Assembly (NCBI GenBank): GCA_946122785.1 | Contig: CAMGYJ010000004.1 | Coordinates: 13,538,150 to 13,602,149, forward strand | From: Linum tenue | Lineage: Eukaryota > Streptophyta > Magnoliopsida > Malpighiales > Linaceae | DNA: 64,000 nt | Reading direction: 5' to 3' | Shown here: positions 10,313-20,630 of the stretch, piece after piece | Numbering within the stretch: the first letter of the stretch is position 1 | Layout of the letters: every line of letters starts with the position of its first letter | Program-made: the position numbers and the translations under genes | Notes under the pieces: generated by a model | What the model was told of the DNA's origin: nothing | The model's input: the letters and a program-made list of their open reading frames with translations, nothing else | Database searches by the model: none

Positions 10313-11703
10313 ATGGCAACTTCGGCTCGCGAAGAGAACGTCTACATGGCCAAGCTCGCCGAGCAGGCCGAGCGCTACGAGGAGATGGTTGAGTTCATGG
10401 AGAAGCTCTCGGCATCCATCGACGGCGAGGAACTCACAGTCGAGGAGCGTAACCTTCTCTCTGTCGCCTACAAGAATGTGATCGGCGCCCGTCGCGCCTC
10501 CTGGCGCATCATTTCCTCCATCGAGCAGAAGGAGGAGAGCCGCGGCAACGAGGACCACGTCAACATGATCCGCGACTACAGGACTAAGATCGAGACCGAG
10601 CTCTCCAACATATGCGACGGGATCTTGAAGCTGCTCGACACCAGGCTCATCCCTTCCGCCGCCGCCGGCGACTCCAAGGTCTTTTACCTCAAGATGAAGG
10701 GCGATTACCACAGGTACCTTGCTGAGTTCAAGACCAGCGCCGAGAGGAAGGAGTCCGCTGAGAGCACCCTCACTGCTTACAAATCTGCTCAGGTAGTAAT
10801 TCTGCCCCCTTGTTTCTTTTGATTCTTTGCAATTAATGTCATTCTTCAGATCTCGCCTCCATAGTTCCTAGATCTGCTCGCCTAGGTTTTCGATTCGGCG
10901 CGGATTGGGATGTAGCAATCGTCGTTGTTATAAATTGGTCCATCTGATTGTTAGTCTCACCTGCATTCTTTGTGCGTGTGTTTTTAGGATATTGCAAACG
11001 CTGAACTGGCTCCAACCCACCCCATCCGGCTCGGATTGGCTCTCAACTTCTCAGTCTTCTACTATGAGATCCTCAATTCTCCTGATCGCGCCTGCAACCT
11101 CGCCAAACAGGTTAGCTACCATCACACCTTTGTTCTTGGGAATTGTTTAGGCGAGACAAGAGTAGGTGGTACTACGATTGTGCTATTGCCATGGACTTTA
11201 ACCAGCGGATTAGCCTCCCGCCATTTACGTTCTCTGCTACAGCTGTTTTACGTTTGCCTCGACCACAAACGCCACCTTATTTTTCCCTTCCTGTTGGCTG
11301 TTCTGAACTGTCTCCCTTGGCAGGCATTCGATGAAGCAATCGCTGAGTTGGATACCTTGGGCGAGGAATCCTACAAGGACAGCACTTTGATCATGCAACT
11401 TCTCCGCGATAATCTCACCTTGTGGACCTCCGATATGCAGGTGAAAATTAGACTCGTTTTAGCGGAATTATACATTTTTCTCTCAAGAACCGCGGTTCAT
11501 ATTCAAACAATAGCATCCTCGTCGTAGTTTATACACTAGTTTGTCAGTTCAACCGGTGTATAACTACTGGCCTGCACGAATTATGTTTTCCTGTGACTGA
11601 ATTGGCCCAATGGGGCTACGCCTCTCCTCTCTCGTAGGACGACGGTGCGGACGAGATCAAGGAGGCAGCATCTGCGCCCAAAGGTGGCGAGGAGCAGCAG
11701 TGA
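10313..11703 (+). CDS. 14-3-3 protein, omega-like (non-epsilon group), four exons
   Basis: Exons are 10313-10792, 10988-11110, 11324-11440 and 11638-11703. All introns have GT/AG borders, and the joined reading frame is unbroken for 261 residues. 14-3-3 dimers bind phosphoserine/phosphothreonine partners in the cytosol and nucleus and regulate metabolism and signalling. Visible family marks are [11 protein letters not shown] at residues 46-56, the phosphate-binding groove residues Lys54, Arg61, Arg134 and Tyr135, and the second signature starting YKDSTLIMQ in exon 3. The C-terminal tail is short and variable (KGGEEQQ), as usual. Four exons with these junctions fit the non-epsilon plant group, and the sequence most resembles omega/GF14-type isoforms. 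The ATG at 10313 gives the normal family length. An in-frame ATG at 10139 would add 58 lysine-rich residues and is unlikely. The product call is firm; the isoform is by recollection. Confidence 0.95.
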
Positions 11704-12039
11704 AGCCTTCGCCGCTCGGAGCTGGGGAATGCAAATTAAAGCTCAACTTTCTCCTCTAAGCTTTTTAACTCGGAGAAGGTGTGGCGAGTGCCTCTTTTGT
11801 TACTTCCAGGTTTTAGGCAAAAAAATTAATTATTCCTGCCTTGGCTTTGGATTGTGGAACGGACCAAGCCGTTCTTTTCTTTTTCCTCCTCCGTTTTCAC
11901 CTTTCATTTTTTTTTCTTTATTTTAATTGTAGTTTGTCGTTTTCTACCGAGCCCACCCCTCAAATGTGTCTCTTTTTTCCGGATTGAAGCTTTTTATTAA
12001 TATAAATATGCATTGCTGTGTTGTCATCCTCAGCTGTTG
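11704..12039 (+). other. 3' UTR and downstream region of the 14-3-3 gene
   Basis: After the stop codon the sequence is T-rich with no frame. Far-upstream-type T/G-rich stretches and aatataaat near 11998 could serve polyadenylation, but no canonical AATAAA is seen. The region ends at the poly-T run (12040-12055), the poly(A) tail of the antisense LINE. Confidence 0.45.
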
Positions 12040-12978
12040 TTTTTTTTTTTTTTTTACAAAGAGACTCTGCATTATCCCCAAAAGCCAAGCCAAAGGTTAT
12101 AGAAGTGGGAAATTTACATTAAGGATGGTGATCCAAACATCCAATCAACTGGTAACTGGTTTTTTGCACTTGATCGGGCCACCCAATCGACAGTTACATT
12201 ACATGCACATCGAACAAAGGAGATACCCACATTTGGGGTTAGCTCAAGAACAGAGGCAACAATGTCATGCCTCGCAGCAACCATACACGGCCAACCTTTT
12301 CTTGGTCCTCAAATAGAGGACCTTCCAAGCTTGCTTTGCAAGTAACGCCAAATTATAGAAATGAAACGGAGAGAAGCCAAGACCTCCTTCCTTCGGGGCA
12401 TAGAGAACATTTCCTGCTCTCCAATGAATGATTTTTTTTGTTGTTGAACCATACCAGAAAAATCTTTTCAGCATGCTATCCATTCTATTAGTCATCAATC
12501 GAGGGAACAAGAAAATGCTCATTTGGTAAGACGAGATAGCTTGGAAAATCGACTTGAGAAGAACTTCCTTACCCCCAGGTAAGAGCAGCAAACTCTTCCA
12601 ATTTTCTCCTTGGCTCTCCATCTTTTCAAGCAAGAACTTAAAAGTTTCGTTCTTAGATCTTCCCCATGAAGTCGAAACTCCCAGATACTTTGAATGACAA
12701 TACTCATCATCAAAATTAACAGGCTTCTAATACTCTCCATTACGGAATCAGTGACATTGAAGCTAAAGAAAGCTGAGGATTTGGTCTTGTTAATTTTTTG
12801 TCTTGTGATTGCTCCATACTCTTCCACTATATCCAACAACTGAGCAGCTTCCTCCAGCGATGCTTCTCCAAAAATAACAGTGTCATCAACGAAGAGGCAA
12901 TAAGTAAGCCTTGGGCATCTATTGTTCAATCTAAGCCCATTGATACGTTAGCACCACTGGACTTCTCAGTAAGAAAGG
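12040..12978 (-). pseudogene. Antisense LINE ORF2, 3' part (reverse transcriptase end, C-terminus, poly(A) tail)
   Basis: Read on the minus strand, about 12930-12265 encodes the LINE reverse-transcriptase active-site region (CLFVDDTVIFG) followed by the usual downstream segment (LPGGKEVLLKSI, then KRFFWYG, then KEGGLGF). Frames are broken around 12640. The run of T at 12040-12055 on the plus strand is the element's poly(A) tail, so the LINE points towards the 14-3-3 gene. This block continues at 15231 across a later LTR-element insertion. Confidence 0.8.
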
Positions 12979-13356
12979 TGAAAGAACCCCTCTTGTAGGG
13001 ACTCTCGATTCTGATCTTCGGCACCCGCGATAATACGTAACATTTAAGGATTTAGGGGTTGAGAGAGAGAATTAGGGATTTGGATGAGAAAGAACAGAAT
13101 ATAATTGGGAATCGGCCGAGGCCTTGGATTAGTAGAGAATATAAATTAGAAGTTGAGAGATATTAGGTTTAGGAGAGATACTTTGCTTAATACTTTTCTT
13201 CATTAATTATGAATGAAACCCCAAGTACATATTTATAGGAAATAAACCCGAAAACCTAATAGTTAACCCTAGACTATTCAGCTATACCTAGCCGACTGAC
13301 TCCACCCAACTAATACTAATAATAATAATGAAACACTAAGAAACGTGTTTCAAACA
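12979..13356 (-). repeat. 3' LTR of the 2.25-kb non-autonomous element
   Basis: This is the 378-bp left copy of the direct repeat. It differs from the right copy by scattered substitutions and small indels (for example ggcaccc against ggcactc), so the element is not brand-new. It contains an aataataataatg block near the element-side end. Confidence 0.85.
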
Positions 13357-13409
13357 ATCCACCCTCCTTGAAAGCGACATTGACTTCAAGGTTGCAGTCA
13401 ACTTTCATC

Positions 13410-14135
13410 TCATTGACCTTCCGCTTTTCTACGTTTCCAATTGCGCTCCTGCTCACCAATTAAGTCTTCTTTAGCTCCCATTTTCTTCAACTCTTCTCGA
13501 ACCACATGACACACGTCTCGTTCTCCATATTCAAACAATTCTTCCTCTTTTACGAAATTCACAAAATAAGAGTCGGAGAACTGTCCTTCTTTATTATGCT
13601 GTAGCTCGTTGTTTTCAAGGAAATGCTCGATAACTCCCTCCATGGACTGGGTGGTGAAGACAAGTTCTTGTTTGCTAGATTCTTCTCCAAGTTGAATTGA
13701 ATTAAAGTTTATCGGAAGCCCACATTCTAAACCAATAAGTCGACCAACATGATAGCACATGCGAGGCCCATAATAACCTTCTTGTTTGTCCACCAGGCCC
13801 GACACTAAACCTCCTGTCAGACCATCTTGGCCCATTAAGAGCCCAGCGGAACTCATTTCTCCAAATCTGCTTTGCTGGCTTGTCGACGACCCACTTCCTT
13901 GCGGACCAGCTTCCATTACCAAGTTTAGCCAGTTACCTTCTACTGCTGCTAGGCTAAACCATGGACCATGCGGCCCATGCTCCAACCCATCAAGCCCTGT
14001 GATCCAGACAACAGCGCGACCCAAGAACTCGGTTGCGGCCCGACCAACGCTTTGTTGCTGCCTAGGGTTCACGAGGAGGAGAGGAACGCCGCCCTCCTTC
14101 GTCTTTTTCTCCCTCATTTCCTTTCCCTTCGACAC
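13410..14135 (-). CDS. Unrecognised 241-residue ORF inside the non-autonomous LTR element
   Basis: An intact minus-strand frame of 241 codons fills half of the element's interior. The N-terminus is basic (Lys/Glu/Arg-rich), a Gly/Ser/Gln-rich middle follows, and the C-terminal 90 residues are charged and look helical, ending in a basic tail. I see no protease, reverse transcriptase, RNase H or integrase motif and no zinc knuckle. A gag-like or RNA-binding role would make sense for a non-autonomous element, but nothing in the sequence proves it. A captured host-gene fragment is the alternative. The frame staying open while the LTRs have diverged hints that it may matter. Confidence 0.45.
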   Translation of the reverse strand: MSKGKEMREKKTKEGGVPLLLVNPRQQQSVGRAATEFLGRAVVWITGLDGLEHGPHGPWFSLAAVEGNWLNLVMEAGPQGSGSSTSQQSRFGEMSSAGLLMGQDGLTGGLVSGLVDKQEGYYGPRMCYHVGRLIGLECGLPINFNSIQLGEESSKQELVFTTQSMEGVIEHFLENNELQHNKEGQFSDSYFVNFVKEEELFEYGERDVCHVVREELKKMGAKEDLIGEQERNWKRRKAEGQ

Positions 14136-14401
14136 TACTCGGCGACCACGAGGTCAGCCCGACCCCACTACCGTCTTCCCCTTCGTCACACGACTAGAGC
14201 AGTTCGTGGTGTCTATGTGATCTGAATCTCCGACGAATCCTGATCCGCCATCTTCATCTCCGCCTCAAACTCGCTCAAAACCTTATCCCCGAGTGCAAAT
14301 CTTGCCGCCTTCGTCGTTCCTCTGTCCGACGGTTAGTAGAGGATTCCATCGCCGCGTTTCTTCTTCTTCCACTTCTGTTTCGGCGGTTGCTCTTCCTTCA
14401 T

Positions 14402-14844
14402 CTAGATCCTCAGCTCTTCATCGGACAACGACCTTCCTGCCAGGCCCATCAACGCTAAGTTCGGGACCACGAGGTCCACCTTTTCTTGGGAGACAACATC
14501 GCCAGAAATAACAGTAGCGCCTGCTTCTTTCCCATCAATGGTAACAACCGCCCCTTTCTCCCGCTGCGGCAGCTCGCTCGAGGCTATTCCTTCCTCTGCC
14601 TGCACAATGTTGTCTTTGTCCGTCAACTCAACCTTGATCTCGGTCAGCGTGATGCTTAGATTGCCACCCCCGGGACCTCATCGTCCCACCAATCATCTTC
14701 ATCGTCGTTCCAGTCGAACGACGCCAGCTGTGCCAGCAGTTGTCTTATTTTTGTGAATCGTCTTTGATCAGCTTCTTTCCATTCGTGTTCTTGAGAACTC
14801 AACATGATTCTGATGTGGGTGCCTGCAACCAGGCTCTGATACCA
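14402..14844 (-). pseudogene. Short frames after the primer site of the non-autonomous element
   Basis: Starting just inside the primer site, a minus-strand frame reads about 50 residues with a Trp/Asp/Glu-rich stretch (DWNDDEDDWWDDE) and ends at about 14656. One frame over, the reading continues through residues such as TLTEIKVELTDKDN to a stop at 14402. A single frameshift near 14665 would join them. The product is unrecognised; a broken gag-like leader is the likeliest guess. Confidence 0.35.
14827..14844 (-). promoter_or_regulatory. Primer-binding site for initiator-Met tRNA
   Basis: Minus-strand TGGTATCAGAGCCTGGTT lies one base inside the LTR end at 14846. It is complementary to the 3' end of plant initiator methionine tRNA, the primer used by most copia-type and TRIM elements. 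It fixes the minus-strand orientation of the element. Confidence 0.85.
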
Positions 14845-14845
14845 C

Positions 14846-15225
14846 TGAAAGATCCCCTCTTGTAGGGACTCTCGATTATGATCTTCGGCACTCGCGATAA
14901 TACGTAACAAATAGGGATTTAGGGGTTGAGAGAGAGAATTAGGGATTTAGATGAGAAAGAACAAAATAGAATTGGGAATCGACCGAGGCCTTGGATTAGG
15001 AGAGAATAGAAATTAGGAGTTGAGAGAGATTAGATTTAGGAGAGATACTTTGCTTAATACTTTTCTTCATTAATTATGAATGAAACCCCAAGTATATATA
15101 TTTATAGGAAATAAACGCAAAAACCTAATAGTTAACCCTAGACTATTCGGCTATACCTAGCCGCCTGGCTCCACCCAACTAATACTAATAATAATAATGA
15201 AACACTAAGAAATGTGTTTCTAACA
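14846..15225 (-). repeat. 5' LTR of the 2.25-kb non-autonomous element
   Basis: This is the 380-bp right copy of the direct repeat, adjacent to the primer-binding site. It ends TAACA at 15225 and is followed by the duplication aaagg. Confidence 0.85.
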
Positions 15226-15230
15226 AAAGG

Positions 15231-16288
15231 AAAGTGCATTTGTCATGAGGATGAAAAAGAGGGGATATAAAGGGTCTCCTTGACGGATGCCCCTCGATGG
15301 AGAGAAAGGCTTGGATGACAACCTAATAAACAGTAGCCTGAACCTAACTGTCAAAACGCATGCCTCAATCCAACTGCACCAAAATGAACCAAAACCATAA
15401 GGCAGACTGAAGGTCTGAGATGAGCGAAGGAAGCCAAACCTGAAGTCTTGATGTCATAATCTTGGTAATCACTTTGTATCTGAAATTACAACAGCTAATT
15501 AGTAGATACTTCCCGATCGATTCTGGATTATTAACCTTTGGAATGAGAGTGATGAAGGTGTCATTCCAGCCTGAAGGCAAGGAAACATCCCTGAAAACCT
15601 TTGACTTCATCACATAACTGTTCCTCACAAATATCCCATTATCTTTTGAAAAATGCCCTGGAAAGTCATAAGGACCTGGGGCTTTCGTTGGTCCCAGCTC
15701 AAACACAACTTTACGGATTTCTCCATTATTCAAGGGGGGAGTAAGAGCTAAATTCATCTCTAACGAGACCAATATGGGAAAACTATCAAGGTCAAATCAA
15801 AGGGAACTAGGCTCCTTATCCGTAAAAAGGTTATGAAAAAATGTGGATGAGAGATTTCTTAGAGCAGGCTGATCTTCAACCCAAACCCCTTTATCATTTT
15901 TCACTCTAAGAATATGATTCATTTTCCGCCTCTTTATAGGTGAAGCATGGAAAAAGATGAGTTTATGGCACCTTGTAGCCAGTTGATTTTGGAAACATGT
16001 GCCCAGAATTCCTCTTCTTTTTCCCAAAGGAGATTGATTTCATTAAGCAGCGATTTCTCTTCCTCCCTCTGAGGATTCCCACCATCAAGTGCCTGAATAT
16101 GGAGTAATCTTTCCTTATTCTTATTTTCCCTCTTAACTTTGAGTCTTCGATCCTCTTTTGCCTAGCTTCTGAGCTCTTTCACACAGTCTTCCAACTTAGC
16201 ATTCATATCCCCTGCTCCTCCCTAGATTCTTGCAATAGTTTGGGAACAGTTATCCTCAAATCTCTAGCGTTTCTCATACCTCAACAGA
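15231..16288 (-). pseudogene. Antisense LINE ORF2, N-terminal reverse-transcriptase segment
   Basis: On the minus strand, 15772-15365 encodes the entry of the reverse transcriptase: KAPGPYDFPG, WNDTFITLIPK, then a QSALWF-like end. 16027-15797 gives the linker before it (LATRCHKLIFFHASPIKRRKMN). Stops and frame jumps are frequent. The block is continuous with 12978 across the LTR-element insertion and with 17764 across the solo LTR. Confidence 0.8.
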
Positions 16289-16732
16289 TGATTTGGGTCT
16301 ATTTGTAAACTTTTTACCTCCTTTTTTCTTTGATGTTTAAGGTACTTTTACTTTGTGAGGTTCGACTTTAAGCTAGGTTGTGGTTGTTTTTAGTATGTTT
16401 CAGATCCTAGCAGGTGAATCAACCCATGGAACAAAACTTGTACGAAAAGGGAGAAAACCAGTCAAAAGGGAGCAACAACAGCAGTTCACGGTGGAGGCCA
16501 GAGGTTCATGCTCATCCAGACCGTGAAGAAGAGGTGTGGGCCGTGAAGAGCGAGGAGTCCAGAAAGGTTTTGTCCATCTCGTGGGCATAAAGCAGTTCAC
16601 GATCGCTTGACAATGAAGACCATCTCCAGATCGTAAGCACCTTAATGAAACGGCGTGTCTTTGCTCGACATCACAGTCCAGGCCAAATGTCCACGACCGT
16701 GAACTGGGACCGTGAAACGCCTTCGATCTGGG

Positions 16733-16740
16733 TATATAAA
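16733..16740 (+). promoter_or_regulatory. TATA box of the solo LTR
   Basis: The tatataaa motif lies directly after the palindromic motif array and before the presumed transcribed part, where the start of R is expected. It separates U3 from R in this LTR and supports reading the array as upstream promoter DNA. Confidence 0.55.
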
Positions 16741-16784
16741 GGGGGCTGAGCTAAAAGAGAAAAAAGAGGAACCTAGTGAGAGAT

Positions 16785-16821
16785 TCTTCTTCTTCTTCTT
16801 CTTCTTCTTCTTCTTCTTCTT
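16785..16821 (+). repeat. (CTT)n microsatellite
   Basis: About twelve CTT units follow one another in the leader part of the solo LTR. A pyrimidine tract in this position is common in plant 5' UTRs and prone to slippage. Confidence 0.85.
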
Positions 16822-17763
16822 CAGATTTTTAGAGTGAGAAAGTGACGAACACGAGAAGAGGAGAAGTTAGGGTTTCATTAAAGAGCAGGGTTTTGAGAAT
16901 TTCTTCATCCAAGGTTGATCTCCACACCACAAGGAAGAAGACAAACATCTCCAAGATGATTTTCTCTCTTCTCCCTTGTGTATTTCCTCTACTTAGCATG
17001 GAGTAGAACTTTCTTTCACTTGGGTGTTTGTAAACCCTCACTACAATTATGTGAATGTTTGTATGGATTGAATGACTTGTGTGTGTTTGTGTTTTAATAC
17101 AAGTTATGAGGTATTTTTTAGGAATATTGTGTTGTATTTTTGCATTTCCTAATCTTATGCCATTTTTTACCTAGGTAGAGGAAAATCCCCTTCTTGTTAA
17201 GAGGCTTGTAAAAGTTGGAATTCCTTGGCCAATTGTGTCACCTACCTAGGTTGAATTAGGGAAAACCACTTAATACGTATTAGCACCTTGGGTAGGTTGT
17301 AATTAGGTCGTTCAAACTATGGTTCGAGGGTGAAGTCTAAGCAACCCTTAGTCGATTGGGCCAAGAGAGCTACCTTGGTAGCTTGATTTGAAATCCCTTG
17401 GCTTAGTGACCGAGAGAGTCATGGTTGTTCACTTGTTGCACTTCCCTATGGTTTACAACCACCTTTACCACACATTTGCATTTGATTCGACAAATCTTAA
17501 TTTTTAGCTAGGGGAGCAACATCCGGGTGAAGCTTTCTCAATTAGTGTTCACATCATTTACTTTTCCAATCGTTTTAGTTATAAATCGCAGTTTTAACCA
17601 AAAAATCATTTGCTAGATAATGTTTCATTCAATCGAAGTAGGGGTACATGGACCAGCCGGATTTGTCTTTTAAAACATACTTGCCCTATATTGCACCTGG
17701 TTAAGATTTATACTTGGGCCTTAATTGAGATTTTTATTGTGATAAACGGGACGAGTCAACAGA

Positions 17764-18234
17764 GTGTCAATAGTATCCTCTCTTAAATCCAGGTCAATCC
17801 TAATGGGGCAATGATCCGATTCGACAAACAACCCGTGGAACACGCGAGTTTTCTCATATGTAAATCTCTAGGAAGTCGAACATAAAGCACGATCAAGTCT
17901 TTCCATGATTAAATTGTCCCCACTCTGCATATTCTTTCAGGTGAAAATCTGGCCATTGAATCCAAGATCAATCAAAGGAATTTGCTAAATGAAATACTTA
18001 AACGGAGCCCTCTTTGCATTCCTTATCGGGCATCATCCTTCTTTTTTGAAATCAAATAACTCAACATTGAAATCTCCTACTAGCAACCATGCACCCTCCT
18101 GGCTATCCCTCAGGATGGTGAGGTGATCCAACATAGCACGCCTCTCTACCACTGTGGTAGGAGCGTGAACAAAAGTACAAAAGAACTCCCTATTACCCCT
18201 ACTAATACACACATCCATGTAGAATTTAGAGGTA
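17764..18234 (-). pseudogene. Antisense LINE ORF2, endonuclease C-terminal half
   Basis: The minus-strand frame 18218-18033 reads like the APE-type endonuclease core, with FVHAPTT followed by WLLVGDFNVE, the conserved GDFN motif. Continuation towards 17764 is broken by stops. The hAT-type element at 18243 separates it from the endonuclease N-terminus. Confidence 0.75.
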
Positions 18235-18242
18235 TCAATAAC

Positions 18243-18924
18243 TAGGGGTGGAAATCGGTACGGTATCGGTATCCCAATACCAAATACCGAAATCTCGAAT
18301 TACACCCTAAAGTAATCCCAATCCCAATCCCTAAATAATTTTGGTATCCCGATCACAATCCCTAAATATTTTGGTATCCCAATCGGTATTATCGAATATG
18401 AAATTAATTACATTTATAATTAAATATATAAATTAGATTTGATTGTTCAAATTTAGGGCAAAGAGATTAAGCAAAGAGTCTTGAGTTTTCCTAGAGATAG
18501 GATATGGATAAGAAGAATGGAGAAGAGTTGACATCTCAAATTATTGTCATTGATAATCTTTAATTTAACGAATTGGAGGTTGAGAGACGACTAATACTAG
18601 TGTTTGCTTTTTGGTGTTATGAAAGTAAAAAGAGATTAGGTGAGAGACGAGAGTGAATTAAATTGGAAAGTAAAAATTGAGTTGGATAAGGCTTCTAAGT
18701 TGTGAAAGAGTGAGGAACGACTAAAGGTTGTGTGTTATATTTAATTTTCGGTATTTTGGTATATACCGATCCCAATCCCGTAATCCCGAATACCGAATAA
18801 CACTCCAAAATGAATCGCAATCCCAATACCTAAAAAATAAACCGATATTCGGTAATACCAAATGTGATAAATTCGTTATGGTATTCGGTATATCCCAAAT
18901 ACCGGTACCAAACTTCCATCCATA
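18243..18924. mobile_element. hAT-type miniature element inside the LINE
   Basis: The element is flanked by the perfect 8-bp duplication tcaataac (18235-18242 and 18925-18932). Ends are taggggtggaa and ttccatccata. Subterminal regions are rich in ggtatcgg and ataccgaa steps, and the middle is AT-rich without a coding frame. Confidence 0.78.
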
Positions 18925-18932
18925 TCAATAAC

Positions 18933-20625
18933 CCTGACTGATACATCTTTCCACCAGAGAGCCAAACCACTACCTCCGTCACTAGGATTAACATACTCCA
19001 ACATTGAAAACTTCAGCCCTCTTTGTTTATCTTCCAAAAAGCTCTCGTCTTTCTTTGTCTCCATCAGGAAGAGGACTGACAACCCATATCTGTGTCATAG
19101 ATTCTTGCAGTAGTGCCTTGTAAGATGTTGTCCGAATCCCCTACAATTCCAGCTCATGATCCTCATTCTTGTAGAGGTGGTTCGAGGCTTGCCACCGCTG
19201 CCCTTGATTTTGGATTTTTTTCGTCCTTGGAATGGGAGGCAGTTTGACCCTCTGGGATTGCTAGTTGACGCCCCCATTTGCATATTCTCAAAGCCAGGTG
19301 GACATGATGCTTTCATAGTCTGGCTGGTGGGGGCCAATGTCATTTGGGCCGACACTCCTTTCTTACTCGATGTTCGAGCTCCACCTCCCTTTTTTGGTTC
19401 TCTTCCAACTGAAGATTGAGTCGGCGAAGGAAAGATGTCGGCGGTGTGTTTGCTAGGAAATTCTGTCATGCCGTGTAGACCTCTGATGGCTCAATACCCA
19501 AACCCTACATCCGGCTTTCTTCTCTTGCTAGAAAATTTTGGATTATGTGACGTAGCTTTCCACAAAAATAACACAGATCAGTAATTTTCTCGTACTATAA
19601 ACTCGTCCAGACTGCTCTATCCCCACAGGGATACTCAAACCCGGTTGGAATGGGATCCTCAATTTTAACCTCCACTTGTGCTCTAATGAATTTCCTCAAT
19701 CCCCTATGCTTGATGTTTGATATGTCTATACAGTGGAAGTGAGGGAAGACGAAAGAAGCTACTGCCTTGATTGTTGCTTCATTCTTCAGTGACTAGGAAG
19801 ATCATGCATTTGCACCCACATTGTGAATATCGATAAATCCACATCCTTGGTGTTCTCCTCCCCATCCCATTTCTTAACAGCCACCAGGGTGTTTCCAATG
19901 TTCCAAGGTCTGCAGTTCCAGACTGCATCCCTGAGTGCCTCCGATGCAAAAGAATAGACAAAGAGGTTATCATCTTCCTTGGATGCCTCCCCAAATTGCC
20001 TTCATTTACTCCCAGCAACGTTTCTTGCTTTGAAAAAGCCGATGTTGTTGTTAGTTATCCATATCCCCAGCAGCATCGCCATCCCACTTCCTCTGCCTCC
20101 AACGACTTGGGGTTGGACATTGATCACCAAATGGTTGTTGGCCCCTCGCACTACTCTCTCATTCTGATCCATGGCTGGTCTCTGCCGGGGAGCGCTCCAA
20201 CTAAGCTGATTTTTTATGATATCAGGTGGTTTTTCTCTTTGGACTCAGTGTTTTGAGGAAGATGAGTAGTGGGGAAGAACTTAGGTTGAGGTTTTTTCTT
20301 CTTATAGGCATACCAAGTGGGAGAGCCAGAGAAAATGGCTATCATATCGCCATTAATTTGCCCTCTCTGGTTTATGTTTACCAGAGAAATCTTTCTACAG
20401 ATGGGGATCTCTTCTGGTGGTGATGATTCGTTGAGTTAGGTTGCTAAAACCCGCCTCCCCTCTACCTGTGGTGGCATTAATGGTAATGTGAGCAAGGATA
20501 TCTGACCCCCAGACGCCATGGAGAAGGTAATTATTTGGGAATTTCTTCCTTTCTCTTCTCTTATCGTTGCCCTCCTAAGCTCGGTTGTCTCGTTAATCCC
20601 CTCCATTCGCTGCCGGTGTGAGGAG
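18933..20625 (-). pseudogene. Antisense LINE: ORF1 zinc-knuckle protein and ORF2 endonuclease start
   Basis: On the minus strand, about 20020-19540 carries pieces of the plant LINE ORF1 protein, including PIPTGFEYPCG and a zinc-knuckle-like CYFCGKLRH, which bind nucleic acid. Around 19135 the ORF2 start MSWNCRGFG, the beginning of the endonuclease, follows. Next is VLFLMETK (about 19080), where ETK carries the catalytic Glu. Frames are interrupted in several places. The 5' end is cut by the Athila-like LTR that begins at 20631. Confidence 0.75.
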
Positions 20626-20630
20626 GGGGT

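Larger units (their letters stand above)
12979..15225 (-). mobile_element. Non-autonomous LTR retrotransposon (2.25 kb) with iMet primer site
   Basis: Two direct repeats, 12979-13356 and 14846-15225, start TGAAAGA and end with ACA on the plus strand, so as a minus-strand element they begin TGTT and end TTTCA. The 5-bp target duplication aaagg is perfect (12974-12978 and 15226-15230). Next to the right-hand LTR on the minus strand is TGGTATCAGAGCCTGGTT (14827-14844), the primer site for initiator-Met tRNA. A purine tract (aaggagggtgga) precedes the left-hand LTR. The 1.49-kb interior has no reverse transcriptase or integrase, so it must be mobilised in trans, probably by a copia-type element. 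It sits inside the antisense LINE. Confidence 0.9.
16289..17758 (+). mobile_element. Solo Athila-like LTR (1.47 kb)
   Basis: It starts TGATTTGGG and ends GAGTCA, flanked by the perfect 5-bp duplication acaga (16284-16288 and 17759-17763). With no internal sequence this is a solo LTR, left by recombination between two LTRs. It has the Athila-like layout: the ctaggttgtg block near 16370, an array of ttcacggt/accgtgaa motifs (16475-16720), a TATA box tatataaa (16733-16740), then a CTT microsatellite and the gagtagaac block. It interrupts the antisense LINE. Confidence 0.88.
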
